Shown piece by piece: positions 62,301-62,903 of a stretch of DNA of 64,000 bases (position 1 is its first letter; each line of letters begins with the position of its first letter). This DNA is from Trichobilharzia szidati (Eukaryota; Platyhelminthes; Trematoda; Strigeidida; Schistosomatidae): assembly GCA_944472155.2 (NCBI GenBank), contig OX235273.1, forward strand, positions 86,608,793-86,672,792, given 5' to 3'. A program made the translations under genes and the position numbers. Under the pieces are notes generated by a model. It was given only the letters and a program-made list of their open reading frames with translations. It did no database searches and was not told the origin of the DNA.

Positions 62301-62903
62301 TAAATGCACTTTTTCATCCTTATTATTGATAAGACCATTTTTATTATTACTATTATGACTAATTGCACAATTTATATTCACCATCGTATTATCCTATAGA
62401 CAAAACACCATGATTGGTTTATATTTGAATTTTTATTTGTAAACTTATACATATTAGAGTTAAGCCTGATGAGATCTAATTGAAAACACAATATTGTTCG
62501 CTTAAATGTGTTGTTCTAAATTTTACTATGGGAATATTTAATATAATTCACTGTGTATATAACTAGGCATGAAAGTGCCGGTGCTAATCAATCATAATAG
62601 CATGATCTGTAATTTGAAATTCCCGGTTCACATAAATTTATCTGATGAGCAAAATATTCCTCCTTTGGAATAAAAAAAGTAGAAAAAAAAGAAACAACAA
62701 CATCTTAACTCATTTCATGCTTGCTTCTCTTTCTTTCTTTTCTTTTTTTCAAAATTTTGGGCAATTCTTGAATATATAGTTACTATTTACGTCTTCGTGA
62801 GATAACTCGTCAGGCTGCAATTGACTTATTCATTGGTAATGAACAAAGCTCTGAATTGACAATGTTTTGCAATGGATCCGGTTTAGAATCTACTTCACTG
62901 CAA
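3971..62903 (+). CDS. INPP5F-like: SAC-domain phosphoinositide phosphatase, SAC2/INPP5F-like (partial, six exons)
   Basis: Six short exons (199, 78, 121, 129, 71 and 124 nt) join across canonical gt...ag introns with matching phases into an uninterrupted 240-codon stretch. Seen in order: a FDFHDFC segment across exons 1-2; a segment ending KYCW; the SAC catalytic CX5R signature as [39 protein letters not shown]; then SRYYLRLR and [11 protein letters not shown] phosphatases remove phosphates from phosphoinositides on endosomal and Golgi membranes; SAC2/INPP5F acts on PI4P. The FDFH-CR block, the NGD block and MRDGV fit SAC2/INPP5F better than SAC1, FIG4 or synaptojanin, as remembered rather than aligned. 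The N-terminal part of the SAC domain and everything after the last exon, including any hSac2 domain, lie outside or were not found. Introns are about 32.3, 8.3, 2.8, 2.7 and 12.1 kb and full of retroelements. No promoter or polyadenylation site is seen. Confidence 0.85.
4380..5066 (+). mobile_element. RTE-C LINE, 3' fragment
   Basis: Frames at 4380-4800 read the C-terminal end of an RTE protein: [46 protein letters not shown] 3' UTR with the gtgcaaggttctatgttgaa-type end follows. It is related to, but diverged from, the C-terminus of the intact ORF at 10961. It is 5'-truncated, with stop codons before and after the main frame. Confidence 0.82.
5067..6693. other. Intronic, no supported feature
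   Basis: Overlapping short frames at 5383-5617 have no recognisable similarity and no convincing splice sites. The rest is AT-rich intron. Confidence 0.4.
6944..7243 (-). pseudogene. PLE GIY-YIG endonuclease domain
   Basis: A 99-codon frame holds the PLE version of the GIY-YIG nuclease: [17 protein letters not shown] with the paired cysteines, a conserved EHVPKWLL, and the LMSGHKI block. It would nick target DNA for PLE reverse transcription. It is separated from the upstream RT frame by a frameshift near 7250. Confidence 0.8.
7662..7874 (-). pseudogene. PLE reverse transcriptase fragment (YVDD motif)
   Basis: A 70-codon frame carries the RT catalytic YVDD box as [18 protein letters not shown], followed by GFLDITM. 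This is motif C and the region just after it. Upstream RT motifs are absent because the arm junction at about 7891 cuts them off. The gene is a truncated relic of the PLE at 6694-8024. Confidence 0.8.
8150..8300 (-). mobile_element. SINE-C, tRNA-derived head
   Basis: On the minus strand box A (tagctcagtggtaacg) and box B (ggttcgaatcc) lie about 30 nt apart in a tRNA-like setting around 8212-8280. The sequence differs from both SINE-A and SINE-B. No clean cloverleaf is preserved, so it is called a SINE rather than a tRNA gene. Confidence 0.6.
8301..9236. other. Intronic, simple repeats only
   Basis: It contains a G run at about 8478-8489 and an (AT)n tract at about 8916-8956. Nothing coding is supported. 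Confidence 0.45.
9237..9470 (-). mobile_element. SINE-A, tRNA-derived
   Basis: The minus strand reads tRNA-like head (box B at about 9410, ggttcgatcccc), anticodon hairpin gaccatgcacatggtc, body, and the 3' gttccactggggaac-type block near 9250-9264. It is well preserved, very like the copies at 2436 and 35401. Confidence 0.82.
9618..9937 (-). mobile_element. RTE-B LINE, 3' half of a copy split by a PLE
   Basis: The minus strand carries the degenerate RTE-B C-terminus (a [22 protein letters not shown] frame). It continues on the far side of the PLE at 16168-16712. The 6-bp duplication gagttc at 9932-9937 and 16168-16173 marks the PLE insertion. Rejoined, the flanks match the uninterrupted RTE-B copy at 31195-32171. 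Confidence 0.75.
10368..10440 (+). ncRNA. Candidate HDV-like ribozyme at the RTE 5' end
   Basis: At the element border, gcccggc (10368-10374) can pair with gtcgggc (10400-10406) as a 7-bp P1 starting with G at the predicted cleavage site. A following stem gcttg/caagc (10405-10409 with 10428-10432) could be P4. It leads into ctaa (10432-10435), which fits the catalytic C-N-R-A joining segment. A convincing P2 and P1.1 are not established by eye. HDV-like ribozymes at 5' ends of RTE and R2 elements are established; this instance is inference. Confidence 0.4.
10729..10986 (+). CDS. Possible small ORF1 of the RTE element
   Basis: This 85-codon frame overlaps the start of the main ORF by 26 nt in another frame. 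It is rich in Phe and Leu ([12 protein letters not shown]) and ends [11 protein letters not shown]. Some RTE elements, such as C. elegans RTE-1, carry a very short ORF that overlaps ORF2. No domain is recognised and its hydrophobic composition may be accidental. Confidence 0.25.
   Translation: MKQRTISETHRALLTMLSSNNDVPVGISLSNLTFIFVLSFLYFTFPSLDFLTFDSLSPLFGFLAYLCRFEMLVSCPQNGCPQCDF
10961..14026 (+). CDS. RTE-type endonuclease/reverse transcriptase polyprotein, intact (1021 aa)
   Basis: This single open frame should nick target DNA and copy its own RNA. The N-terminal AP-endonuclease domain (about residues 18-290) shows TYNVRTL, the catalytic [23 protein letters not shown] near 179, IDHIAVS and SDHAL near 276. 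The reverse transcriptase (about 470-770) shows [38 protein letters not shown], motif [14 protein letters not shown] near 634, motif [15 protein letters not shown] and motif [10 protein letters not shown] near 735. The C-terminal region ends with [11 protein letters not shown] near 926 and TWRRGMKDF, typical of RTE. The start ATG at 10961 precedes the endonuclease by about 20 residues, as in the family. An A13 run (13927-13939) lies in frame near the C-terminus. With no stop or frameshift it could be recently active. Confidence 0.93.
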   Translation: MAVPNVTSNTDILKPRAAFKLATYNVRTLMQIGQQAGLARTLESLAIDVCCISETRIQDPSEVLRLSSPSGSSSSMYHLRLSGDPVASASGVAGVGVALSARAEAALLDWIPINSRLCAVRLEGYTKVRSSRPDRRCLFVVSAYAPTDCSPDAMKDEFYYQLSDLLKQAGRRDIVVLAGDLNAQVGRLSSEESRLGGQWGLHGRRSDNGDRLLQLCADHNLFLSSTNFRHSHRRSATWRPPSAKQAWTQIDHIAVSFRWRGCIQDCRSFWSTCLDSDHALVCAKFVLRFGGVRKNRRLSVDVSKLVAPATSLKYQNELKTMLTSNPPSSIDEHWLHVQGAMQKASVAACGLKECSANNHWVSASSLQLMDERRSIPAGSEYNNQRKALTRKIRQCLRKDREAWWPERAYEMESAAASGNSRKLFQLIRATGSKKQGVSETVCEADGTPITSLKRRLERWAEHFGKQFSWPPASLSTIISPSAPWSVSTDLPTEAEVRKELQVLKRHKAPGPDKLPPALFKDGGETLIMALTGLFRRVWETESVPSMWNEAIIVPIFKKGRRNSCDNHRGISLLPVASKILAAVMLRRLCKIREGLIREEQAGFRSGRGCIDHVFTLRQLLEHRHTYCRPTIVVFLDIRAAFDSLDRTVLWNCLLERGVPEKFVNILKALYRNTSGRVRAYNQLSPLFPTNSGVRQGCPISPFLFNFAIDDILESALKDVREGGVDLLPGDRLFDPEYADDIVLLCDSMQAAQIALNQLAISVCKYGMCFAPSKCKVLLQDWQEPVPALTLAGEPLEVVDKFVYLGSCVSAGGGVTDEISNRIMKATVAYINLSHLWRRRDVSLAVKGRVYNASVRAALLYACETWPVRAEDVRRLCVFDHRCLRRIACVRWHHRVSNSEVRRRVFEHSGDHHSLNVVIWKHRLRWLGHVLRMSPQRLPYRSLFASPGTGWKRRRGGQPMTWRRGMKDFCARLASVGVSRLPGWGLRDSSKKKKETLSDMAKNRNQWRMCCDFLLSSIPDDS
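14785..15241 (-). mobile_element. RTE-C LINE 3' fragment inside the PLE RT gene
   Basis: The target-site duplication gaaatctactgtc/gaaatctacagtc lies at 14772-14784 and 15242-15254. The minus strand encodes [20 protein letters not shown], then [13 protein letters not shown], then an [17 protein letters not shown] end and a short 3' UTR. It is heavily 5'-truncated (about 460 bp) and splits the PLE reverse transcriptase between motifs A and B. Confidence 0.82.
15351..15560 (+). pseudogene. PLE GIY-YIG nuclease C-terminus (right arm)
   Basis: The frame reads [19 protein letters not shown], then [20 protein letters not shown], then a [11 protein letters not shown] tail. This is the PLE nuclease after the YIGRT box, with the conserved EH and GH residues. 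The mirror copy lies on the minus strand at 14393-14590 in the left arm. It is missing the start of the domain and the RT active site, so this PLE could not mobilise itself. Confidence 0.75.
16168..16712 (-). mobile_element. RTE-B LINE, 5' half of the copy split by the PLE
   Basis: The minus strand shows post-RT RTE-B frames ([25 protein letters not shown]) that match the copies at 31195 and 46800. Together with 9618-9937 it makes one old, 5'-truncated LINE interrupted by the PLE. Confidence 0.75.
16713..17692. other. Intronic, nothing recognised
   Basis: AT-rich with a (TG)n tract at about 17330-17355. No feature is supported. Confidence 0.45.
17693..19096 (+). mobile_element. Penelope-like element with inverted arms, interrupted by an RTE-C fragment
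   Basis: Inverted arms lie at about 17693-17785 and 18976-19096, sharing the gggctgtaagcag and aaataaatgatgg blocks. On the + strand 17800-18060 encodes a broken GIY-YIG C-terminus ([40 protein letters not shown]) with frameshifts. An RTE-C fragment occupies about 18105-18890. The arms contain the hammerhead-like order ctgatga ... gaaa, but stems are poor. The related copy at 29927-30475 shares both arm and coding sequence. Confidence 0.7.
18105..18890 (+). mobile_element. RTE-C LINE, 3' fragment inside a PLE
   Basis: Frames read [55 protein letters not shown], and the 3' UTR with the gtgcgctacaaggaaggagt and gtgcaaggttctacgttgaa blocks. An in-frame stop near 18243 breaks the ORF. It is inserted between the coding end and the right arm of the surrounding PLE. 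Confidence 0.78.
19097..19749. other. Intronic, nothing recognised
   Basis: No coding or repeat similarity is seen. Confidence 0.4.
19750..19976 (-). mobile_element. SINE-A-like, strongly diverged
   Basis: The minus strand keeps the SINE-A order: a tRNA-like head with a cgattcccggatg-type box B near 19910, a body with a ctagtaggaggtcgg block, the agcaaccccatcc block, and a 3' end near gttcgacttgaaac. Divergence is much higher than in other copies. Confidence 0.55.
19977..22179. other. Intronic, no supported feature
   Basis: A 126-codon minus-strand frame at 21057-21437 has no recognisable motif and no splice context, and I do not call it a gene. The remainder is AT-rich. Confidence 0.4.
22180..22412. 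mobile_element. Fold-back SINE-B copy, degraded
   Basis: The left side (gacatcagttagaggaccat) is the inverse of the right side (tagttctccaattgatgtca). The centre retains gggactcaaactgggacgcaac, a damaged stem II and core. The 3' tail ends accgacacttgaaaataa. Confidence 0.6.
22424..22645 (-). mobile_element. SINE-A, tRNA-derived
   Basis: On the minus strand box B is ggttcgatcctcgg near 22585. The anticodon-arm hairpin is accacgcaggtggt, followed by the SINE-A body and the 3' gttccactcggaac block near 22429-22442. Part of the head has been lost around 22578. Confidence 0.75.
22646..23544. other. Intronic, nothing recognised
   Basis: AT-rich sequence with no identifiable feature. Confidence 0.4.
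23545..23700. mobile_element. Fold-back SINE-B relic
   Basis: The minus-strand hammerhead order is visible around 23584-23625 (actg, atgaaga, gtcccc, gaaac, cagtac) with C3 mutated to A. The right half carries the SINE-B tail (aactgatgtcagctcatgat). It is degraded but clearly the same family. Confidence 0.6.
23954..24844 (-). mobile_element. RTE-C LINE, 5'-truncated, with target-site duplication
   Basis: It is flanked by cttgagatgatgt at 23941-23953 and 24845-24857. The minus strand encodes [20 protein letters not shown], the [20 protein letters not shown] block, [20 protein letters not shown], and after a frameshift [16 protein letters not shown] and [13 protein letters not shown]. The 3' end starts beside a (tgtc)n run. 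It is about 890 bp long. Confidence 0.87.
24858..25859. other. Intronic, nothing recognised
   Basis: Short frames near 25625-25940 show no family signature. No feature is supported. Confidence 0.4.
25860..26230 (+). mobile_element. RTE-B endonuclease N-terminal relic
   Basis: Broken + strand frames give [30 protein letters not shown] and [16 protein letters not shown]. This parallels the RTE-B endonuclease start seen on the minus strand at 46179-46475. Several stops interrupt it. Its boundaries are approximate. Confidence 0.6.
26231..26939. other. Intronic, nothing clearly recognised
   Basis: A strongly decayed SINE-A-like scrap may lie at about 26770-26920 (a cagattcgctagctccatg block), but it is too weak to call. 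Confidence 0.35.
26940..27290 (+). mobile_element. RTE-B LINE, 3' relic
   Basis: The + strand has the RTE-B order: the tgaagatcgaatggcca block, agaaaaggagattgatcaga in place of the usual rWrWIGH region, acgacgagtgaggt, and a tail with gagaacaggatgaaatg. Many stops and indels are present. Confidence 0.65.
27291..27934. other. Intronic, nothing recognised
   Basis: AT-rich, with T-rich and CT-rich short runs only. Confidence 0.4.
27935..28450 (-). mobile_element. RTE-B LINE, 3' fragment
   Basis: A minus-strand frame (27940-28239) reads [20 protein letters not shown], then [20 protein letters not shown], then [17 protein letters not shown]. It continues upstream with the ccatactgaagatcaaatgg block to about 28450. 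About 60 bp at 28230-28290 looks foreign (taacattagtactg and so on), so there is a small indel inside. Confidence 0.78.
28451..29926. other. Intronic; unclassified GC-richer segment near 29.5-29.9 kb
   Basis: Most of this is AT-rich and featureless. About 29540-29890 has a different texture. It holds a 24-bp imperfect tandem duplication (cagcctagattaatttctac, then cagcgtagatcaatgtctac) near 29782-29829 and paired gaaagaag/cttctgctttc blocks. It could be a solo terminal repeat of an element I do not recognise. Confidence 0.3.
29927..30475 (-). mobile_element. Penelope-like element, one arm plus GIY-YIG end
   Basis: The left arm (29927-30035) matches the arms of the PLE at 17693-19096. The minus-strand frames at 30177-30417 read [40 protein letters not shown] and [17 protein letters not shown]. 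No second arm is seen after 30475, so this copy is 5'-truncated. Confidence 0.7.
30476..31194. other. Intronic, nothing recognised
   Basis: No supported feature. Confidence 0.4.
31195..32171 (+). mobile_element. RTE-B LINE, uninterrupted 3' third
   Basis: The + strand frames run from the RT region ([30 protein letters not shown]) through the [14 protein letters not shown] spacer to the C-terminal end before gttccaagggaataataata. Stops and frameshifts are present. It is the best reference here for rejoining the split copy at 9618 and 16168. Confidence 0.8.
32172..32520. other. Intronic, LINE 3' scrap only
   Basis: A short block near 32385-32415 (cttgaagcctgatgttccac) resembles the SINE-A 3' end. 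Otherwise nothing. Confidence 0.4.
32521..32891 (-). mobile_element. SINE-B unit (tRNA head plus hammerhead), long form
   Basis: The minus strand reads, 5' to 3': a roughly 190-nt leader (from about 32891), a tRNA-like head with cagtggctgaatgg and box B ggttcgaaccctg, the hammerhead region with C3 mutated to G (gtgatga), stem II ttcccaaactagga, gaagc, agctgtc, and a tail beginning with gttctctaactgatatca. It is immediately followed by a second unit in fold-back orientation. Confidence 0.75.
32892..33180 (+). mobile_element. SINE-B unit, partly fold-back
   Basis: It begins with an inverted tail piece (tttgctttgtaatgattaga, ttacgagtttgaccatt) then switches to the + strand head (gtcttattggctggatggta, box B gggttcgaacccc), the hammerhead at 33038-33083 and the 3' tail (caaaccaactcttga). 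Confidence 0.72.
33038..33083 (+). ncRNA. SINE-B hammerhead, near-intact core
   Basis: Stem I gtactg pairs with cagtac. The core is ctgatga (all fixed positions present) and gaaa is present. Stem III is cag/ctg followed by ggc where the family has gtc: the residue at 33076 that should be U16.1 is G. Stem II (ctcct/agggt) is weak. Probably inactive or weak. Confidence 0.6.
33181..33768. other. Intronic, nothing recognised
   Basis: An 88-codon frame at 33126-33392 is Lys/Leu-rich with no family signature, and no splice sites support it. Confidence 0.4.
33769..34985 (+). mobile_element. RTE-C LINE, internally decayed
   Basis: Degenerate + frames keep RTE landmarks in order: a [16 protein letters not shown] stretch (RT motif A region, about 33820), [17 protein letters not shown] (34150), [23 protein letters not shown], a damaged RLRW-GRVLRM, and the 3' UTR gcgcaaagtt end. 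The middle of the RT, including the YADD box, is missing. Confidence 0.72.
34986..35400. other. Intronic, (TA)n repeat
   Basis: A dinucleotide tract at about 35339-35370. Nothing else is supported. Confidence 0.45.
35401..35634 (+). mobile_element. SINE-A, best-preserved copy
   Basis: The complete order is present: gtgcgtcggtggtatagcgg (box A region), anticodon hairpin gaccatgcacatggtc, box B ggggatcgatcccc, tacctcgctaagccagaaat, gcaaccccatcctgtaaaat, cttcaagccactagcttgaa (an internal hairpin), the 3' gttccactgggaac block, and an A9 tail. The head resembles a tRNA with GCA in the anticodon loop, but the arms are not tRNA-perfect. Confidence 0.87.
35635..36459. other. Intronic, upstream of the second SAC2-like exon
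   Basis: No repeat or coding feature before the exon at 36460. Confidence 0.45.
36460..36537 (+). CDS. SAC2-like exon 2 of the window
   Basis: This is a 78-nt exon between an acceptor aaacag (ending at 36459) and a donor gtaagt at 36538. Its first base completes Cys with the previous exon. The exon then encodes [19 protein letters not shown] and a few residues ending YCW; the final Trp is completed by the next exon. SAC2 family proteins have the same spacing between FDFH-x-x-C-R and the WCW that precedes the catalytic loop. The polypyrimidine tract is weak, but phase and similarity agree on both sides. Confidence 0.82.
36577..37018 (-). mobile_element. SINE-B, head-to-tail dimer remnant
   Basis: One long-form minus-strand unit (36577-36984) is bounded at both ends by the same tail block, the inverse of aatccctacaaaaccaat (at 36580-36615 and 36985-37018). 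The hammerhead region at about 36658-36706 has C3 mutated to A and stem II ccccagaccagg. Two tails flanking one body indicate a truncated tandem dimer, not one insertion. Confidence 0.7.
37039..38050 (-). mobile_element. Penelope-like element collapsed to a palindrome of about 1 kb
   Basis: Inverted arms of about 420-470 bp (about 37087-37555 and 37633-38050) surround a core of under 80 bp. The minus strand of the core and inner left arm encodes only the PLE C-terminal motif [17 protein letters not shown], then [10 protein letters not shown]. Outside the left arm lies a tail with gaaaaaaatccccattaa, which resembles tails at 43908 and 57890. No RT remains. Confidence 0.75.
38051..39250. other. 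Intronic, nothing recognised
   Basis: AT-rich, with no identifiable feature. Confidence 0.4.
39262..39445. mobile_element. Sm-alpha-like repeat, inverted pair
   Basis: The minus strand at 39262-39340 carries the hammerhead and gattccactgctagtcacc. The + strand at 39361-39445 carries actgctagtcaccatccaca and continues into gaagccgacatgtcag and ttcggtccaaccaatcgacg. The two share a 20-bp inverted block. Related downstream pieces recur near 48830-48895 and 50188-50320. Confidence 0.6.
39287..39330 (-). ncRNA. Sm-alpha-type hammerhead ribozyme, C3-mutant
   Basis: Minus strand: stem I atccag pairs with ctggat; the core is atgacga, where the active form has ctgacga; stem II gtcacaaataggac has one mismatch; gaaa follows; then a short stem III atg/cat with C at the cleavage site. 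Schistosome Sm-alpha hammerheads are established active ribozymes with this sequence layout. C3 is essential, so this copy should be inactive. Confidence 0.72.
39446..40834. other. Intronic, local diverged duplication
   Basis: Blocks at about 40003-40063 and 40181-40250 (both with gtcaactgtctgtttcag and ttgttttga) are imperfect direct copies about 180 bp apart. Short frames across 39779-40700 have no recognised motif. Confidence 0.4.
40835..40980 (+). mobile_element. SINE-A-like, truncated and diverged
   Basis: It keeps aatgcgtcgggggtttaatc, a box B-like caggttcgactcct, aacctcgcc and gctactgaaacttca in SINE-A order, with a large internal deletion. Confidence 0.6.
40981..41890. other. Intronic, nothing recognised
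   Basis: No supported feature. Confidence 0.4.
41891..42301 (-). mobile_element. SINE-B unit, long form
   Basis: Minus-strand unit closely matching the one at 32521-32891: leader, tRNA-like head with box B ggttcgaaccctg, and hammerhead region near 41985-42035 with U4 mutated (ccgatga). Its tail block (tttggtttgtaagggtttgt) recurs at 42302, where the next unit begins. Confidence 0.75.
42302..42570 (+). mobile_element. SINE-B unit, partly fold-back
   Basis: It opens with the inverted tail block then switches to the + strand: gggtcccagtggctgaatgg, a damaged box B (gggtttaaatttc), hammerhead with ccgatga and stem II ttcccaaactagga, gaaac, agttgtc, and the 3' part ending gatcaactcgtaaag. The arrangement mirrors 32521-33180. 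Confidence 0.72.
42571..43394. other. Intronic, nothing recognised
   Basis: AT-rich with T-runs. No feature. Confidence 0.4.
43395..43785 (+). mobile_element. RTE-C LINE, short 3' relic
   Basis: Decayed + strand copy of the RTE-C C-terminus and 3' UTR (ctggaatcaatccatgag, agtgtagactgtctggttgg, ctcaatggcgcagatgtatt, gtgcaaggtatacgttg). No open frame is preserved. Confidence 0.68.
43908..44676 (-). mobile_element. Small Penelope-like element with 201-bp inverted arms
   Basis: Near-perfect inverted arms lie at 43934-44134 and 44476-44676, with a tail (catgaaaaattcccattc) outside the left arm. The minus-strand interior (44296-44490) encodes the PLE nuclease C-terminus: [35 protein letters not shown] and [17 protein letters not shown] and the YIG box are gone. 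An (AT)n tract borders the left end and TATA runs the right, so the target duplication is ambiguous. Confidence 0.8.
44847..44967 (+). CDS. SAC2-like exon 3, catalytic CX5R loop
   Basis: The acceptor is acctag ending at 44846 and the donor is gttagt at 44968. After one base completing Trp, 40 codons read [14 protein letters not shown], then [15 protein letters not shown], then [18 protein letters not shown] is the SAC-family CX5R active site: the first Cys is the nucleophile and the Arg binds phosphate. All residues expected for activity in this loop are present. A small PLE (43908-44676) ends only about 170 bp upstream of this exon. Confidence 0.92.
44968..45519. other. Intronic, possible PLE-arm scrap
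   Basis: Near 45480-45505 the minus strand has ccgatgacgtttcgagca, reminiscent of PLE arm hammerheads, with no further support. Otherwise nothing. Confidence 0.3.
45520..46790 (-). mobile_element. RTE-B LINE 5' part (5' UTR plus endonuclease), inverted
   Basis: The minus strand from about 46475 reads the endonuclease start ([33 protein letters not shown]). It continues in broken frames with [39 protein letters not shown] and a [16 protein letters not shown] region. 46480-46790 is probably the 5' UTR. It abuts a + strand RTE-B 3' part, the geometry of a LINE 5' inversion. Confidence 0.72.
46791..47531 (+). mobile_element. RTE-B LINE 3' part, sense
   Basis: Broken + frames: [72 protein letters not shown]. 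Then a decayed C-terminus and a gttccaattggaac-type 3' end with an (aat)n tail at 47528. It is joined head to head with the inverted 5' part at 45520-46790. Confidence 0.75.
47766..47894 (+). CDS. SAC2-like exon 4
   Basis: This exon has 43 codons in phase 0 on both sides, with acceptor acag ending at 47765 and donor gtgagt at 47895. It reads [20 protein letters not shown], then [11 protein letters not shown], then YAGTGAMK. The NGD...YAGT block follows the catalytic loop in SAC phosphatases. A TTG codon begins the exon, so no start site should be inferred here. Confidence 0.88.
47895..48417. other. Intronic, simple repeats
   Basis: It holds a CT-rich tract (48008-48032) and a (GT)n tract (about 48211-48240). 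Nothing else. Confidence 0.45.
48418..48730 (-). mobile_element. SINE-B copy with near-intact hammerhead
   Basis: The minus strand reads gacattgcgaaatggtcgcg, the tRNA-like head with box B ggttcgaaccccgg, the hammerhead (48510-48558), then the gttctctaactgatgtcagc tail ending accaatacttga at 48418. Confidence 0.8.
48510..48558 (-). ncRNA. SINE-B hammerhead ribozyme, full core
   Basis: On the minus strand stem I gtactg pairs with cggtac (one G-U). The core ctgaaga satisfies C3-U4-G5-A6-N7-G8-A9. gaaa is present, stem III is acag/ctgt with C at the cleavage site. Stem II has only the gtc/gac base intact because its loop has grown. Catalysis is possible but weaker than for the copy at 60645. 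Confidence 0.7.
48731..49224. other. Intronic, Sm-alpha-like scrap
   Basis: 48830-48895 (gaagcatctgtactaggagc, caacatgtcaatagaagttg) resembles the 3' part of the Sm-alpha-like repeat at 39361. Otherwise nothing. Confidence 0.4.
49225..49582. mobile_element. SINE-B head-to-head inverted pair
   Basis: 49225-49400 is a minus-strand unit (hammerhead near 49304-49352 with C3 changed to G) cut inside its tRNA head. 49401-49582 is a + strand unit with a complete head (gggtcccagtgacttaatgg, box B gggttcgatcccc) and hammerhead near 49468-49520 with C3 changed to T. The pair makes a large imperfect palindrome. Confidence 0.72.
49583..50637. other. Intronic, Sm-alpha-like and SINE-B scraps
   Basis: 50188-50320 keeps tctagcggtggaattcag and gaggcaacatattaatagag, decayed Sm-alpha-like pieces. 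50400-50510 keeps SINE-B tail-like gctgacatcagctcgtga. Nothing coding before the exon at 50638. Confidence 0.4.
50638..50708 (+). CDS. SAC2-like exon 5
   Basis: This is a 71-nt exon with acceptor tttgtag ending at 50637 and donor gtaaat at 50709. It encodes [20 protein letters not shown] and SVS, plus two bases of an Arg codon completed by the next exon. G-D-[YF]-T-R-T-G is a strongly conserved SAC-domain motif. It joins the previous exon in phase 0. Confidence 0.88.
50709..51356. other. Intronic, possible PLE-arm scrap
   Basis: Near 51000-51050 the minus strand has gtctgatgatgaggttttga followed by gcacgactca, a PLE-arm-like hammerhead remnant. No PLE coding sequence adjoins it. Confidence 0.35.
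51357..53075 (-). mobile_element. RTE-B LINE, longest fragment (about 1.7 kb)
   Basis: The minus strand carries most of the RT and the C-terminus in three main frames. 53100-52627: [44 protein letters not shown]. 52460-51822: [33 protein letters not shown] (motif B), [12 protein letters not shown] (motif C, FADD), then [17 protein letters not shown]. Last comes a decayed end to 51357. Motif A lies across a frameshift near 52490. The endonuclease half is absent. It could have been mobile only before these lesions. Confidence 0.87.
53076..53770. other. Intronic, single diverged PLE arm
   Basis: 53320-53450 is a diverged copy of the arm of the adjacent PLE. Its minus strand retains gcgctgaagac and gaaagcttagcg, but stem I no longer pairs. 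Nothing else is recognised. Confidence 0.45.
53811..53852 (-). ncRNA. Hammerhead ribozyme in PLE left arm (antisense strand)
   Basis: Reverse-complement copy of the motif at 54621-54662 with the same core, stem I and stem II. Because the arms are inverted, it would be present only in a transcript of the opposite strand. Confidence 0.63.
54621..54662 (+). ncRNA. Hammerhead ribozyme in PLE right arm (sense strand)
   Basis: Stem I tgcg pairs with cgca. The core is ctgaaga. Stem II is formed by gttgccta with taggtcaat (one bulge, with a bulged T beside the core), then gaaa. Stem III is a loopless ag/ct, with U at the cleavage position. All fixed core residues are present. Its mirror copy sits at 53811-53852. 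Confidence 0.65.
54703..55661. other. Intronic, nothing recognised
   Basis: It includes a (ttgt/ttgc)n run near 55516-55545. No feature is supported. Confidence 0.4.
55662..55862 (+). mobile_element. SINE-B copy, full tRNA-like head
   Basis: gggtcccagtggcttaatgg with box A, an anticodon-loop region ccttgtaacc, box B gggttcgaaccccgg, then the hammerhead region at about 55758-55803: stem I gtactg/cagtac, stem II gtccc/gggac, gaaac, agttgtc. The core is atgaaga, so C3 is mutated to A. The tail starts gttctctaaccaatgtcagc. Confidence 0.82.
55863..56248. other. Intronic, nothing recognised
   Basis: A 111-codon minus-strand frame overlaps the SINE-A below and has no family signature. Confidence 0.4.
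56249..56485 (+). mobile_element. SINE-A, tRNA-derived
   Basis: gtgcgtcggtggcacagcgg, anticodon hairpin gaccacgcatgtggtc, box B ggggttcgatcctgg, tacctcgctaagccagtaat, agcaaccccaccc, cttcaagcctctagcttgaa, a 3' gttccattgggaa block and an (A/T) tail. Well preserved. Confidence 0.85.
56486..57877. other. Intronic, simple repeats only
   Basis: (AT)n at about 57317-57338 and (ATT)n at about 57519-57555. No gene or transposon is recognised. Confidence 0.45.
57890..58497 (-). mobile_element. Small Penelope-like element with inverted arms and 12-bp duplication
   Basis: The target duplication aattcattaaat lies at 57878-57889 and 58498-58509. Arms lie at 57909-57975 and 58435-58501. A tail with gattaaaaatgcccattaa lies outside the left arm. 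The minus-strand interior gives a broken PLE nuclease C-terminus ([37 protein letters not shown]). The arms show the hammerhead order ctgatga, gaaa and a 5-bp stem III, but stem II does not form. Confidence 0.8.
58510..59544. other. Intronic, nothing recognised
   Basis: A short (CA)n run at about 58679-58697. Very AT-rich. No feature. Confidence 0.4.
59545..59825 (+). mobile_element. RTE-B LINE, 3' fragment
   Basis: The + strand C-terminal relic retains the RTE-B order (gagaaagtggagatggattg, gctcgagtggaacccgaaag, ggaagcggcgagtggt, gaagccctatgttccactag, aacccaagggaacaataa). No open frame survives. Confidence 0.72.
59826..60542. other. Intronic, nothing recognised
   Basis: No supported feature between the LINE relic and the PLE arm. 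Confidence 0.4.
60555..60598 (-). ncRNA. Hammerhead ribozyme in PLE left arm (sense strand)
   Basis: On the minus strand stem I ttaagc pairs with gcttaa (6 bp). The core is ctgatga. Stem II is gat-tta-att (3 bp), then gaaa. Stem III aacaa/ttgtt has a 2-nt loop, with C at the cleavage site. Every fixed hammerhead position is present. Confidence 0.75.
60615..60782 (+). mobile_element. SINE-B copy inserted in a PLE arm
   Basis: It is 5'-truncated: it starts inside the tRNA-like head (aaggtcctgggttc, box B ggttcaaatcccgg), then the intact hammerhead and the tail ending accaatacttga. Duplication atatataag at 60606-60614 and 60783-60791. The mirror PLE arm (62430-62460) reads through without it. 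Confidence 0.85.
60645..60690 (+). ncRNA. Intact SINE-B hammerhead ribozyme
   Basis: Stem I gtactg (60645-60650) pairs with cagtac (60685-60690). The core is ctgaaga (60651-60657). Stem II gtccc/gggac has 5 perfect pairs and an aaact loop. gaaa is at 60673-60676. Stem III is a loopless 4-bp acag/ctgt, with C60684 as the predicted cleavage site. Every fixed position of the hammerhead consensus is satisfied. A loopless stem III usually works best as a dimer. Confidence 0.85.
62460..62505 (+). ncRNA. Hammerhead ribozyme in PLE right arm (antisense strand)
   Basis: Stem I is ttaagc (62460-62465) with gcttaa (62500-62505). The core ctgatga is at 62466-62472. Stem II is gat/att, and gaaa is at 62482-62485. 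Stem III is a 4-bp aaca/tgtt with a 6-nt loop, and C62499 is the cleavage site. It is the mirror of 60555-60598 with a slightly weaker stem III. Confidence 0.75.
62780..62903 (+). CDS. SAC2-like exon 6
   Basis: The acceptor is atatatag ending at 62779 and the donor is gtgagt at 62904. One base completes Arg, then 41 codons follow: [29 protein letters not shown], and a Ser-rich end at TSLQ. The RQA-IDL-GN block closes the SAC domain. The downstream frame after the donor is not supported as coding, and the rest of the gene must lie beyond the window or in exons too short to recognise. Confidence 0.82.

Larger units (their letters stand above)
60543..62517 (-). mobile_element. Penelope-like element pair with inverted hammerhead arms, hosting a SINE-B
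   Basis: The left arm (60543-60614, then 60783 to about 60895 after a SINE-B insertion) is the reverse complement of the right arm (about 62336-62517). Two minus-strand GIY-YIG units lie between. 61376-61690: [15 protein letters not shown] in broken frames, [40 protein letters not shown]. 62029-62368: [20 protein letters not shown], then [20 protein letters not shown]. Two nuclease ends in the same orientation indicate a tandem or nested pair. No RT is left. Confidence 0.78.
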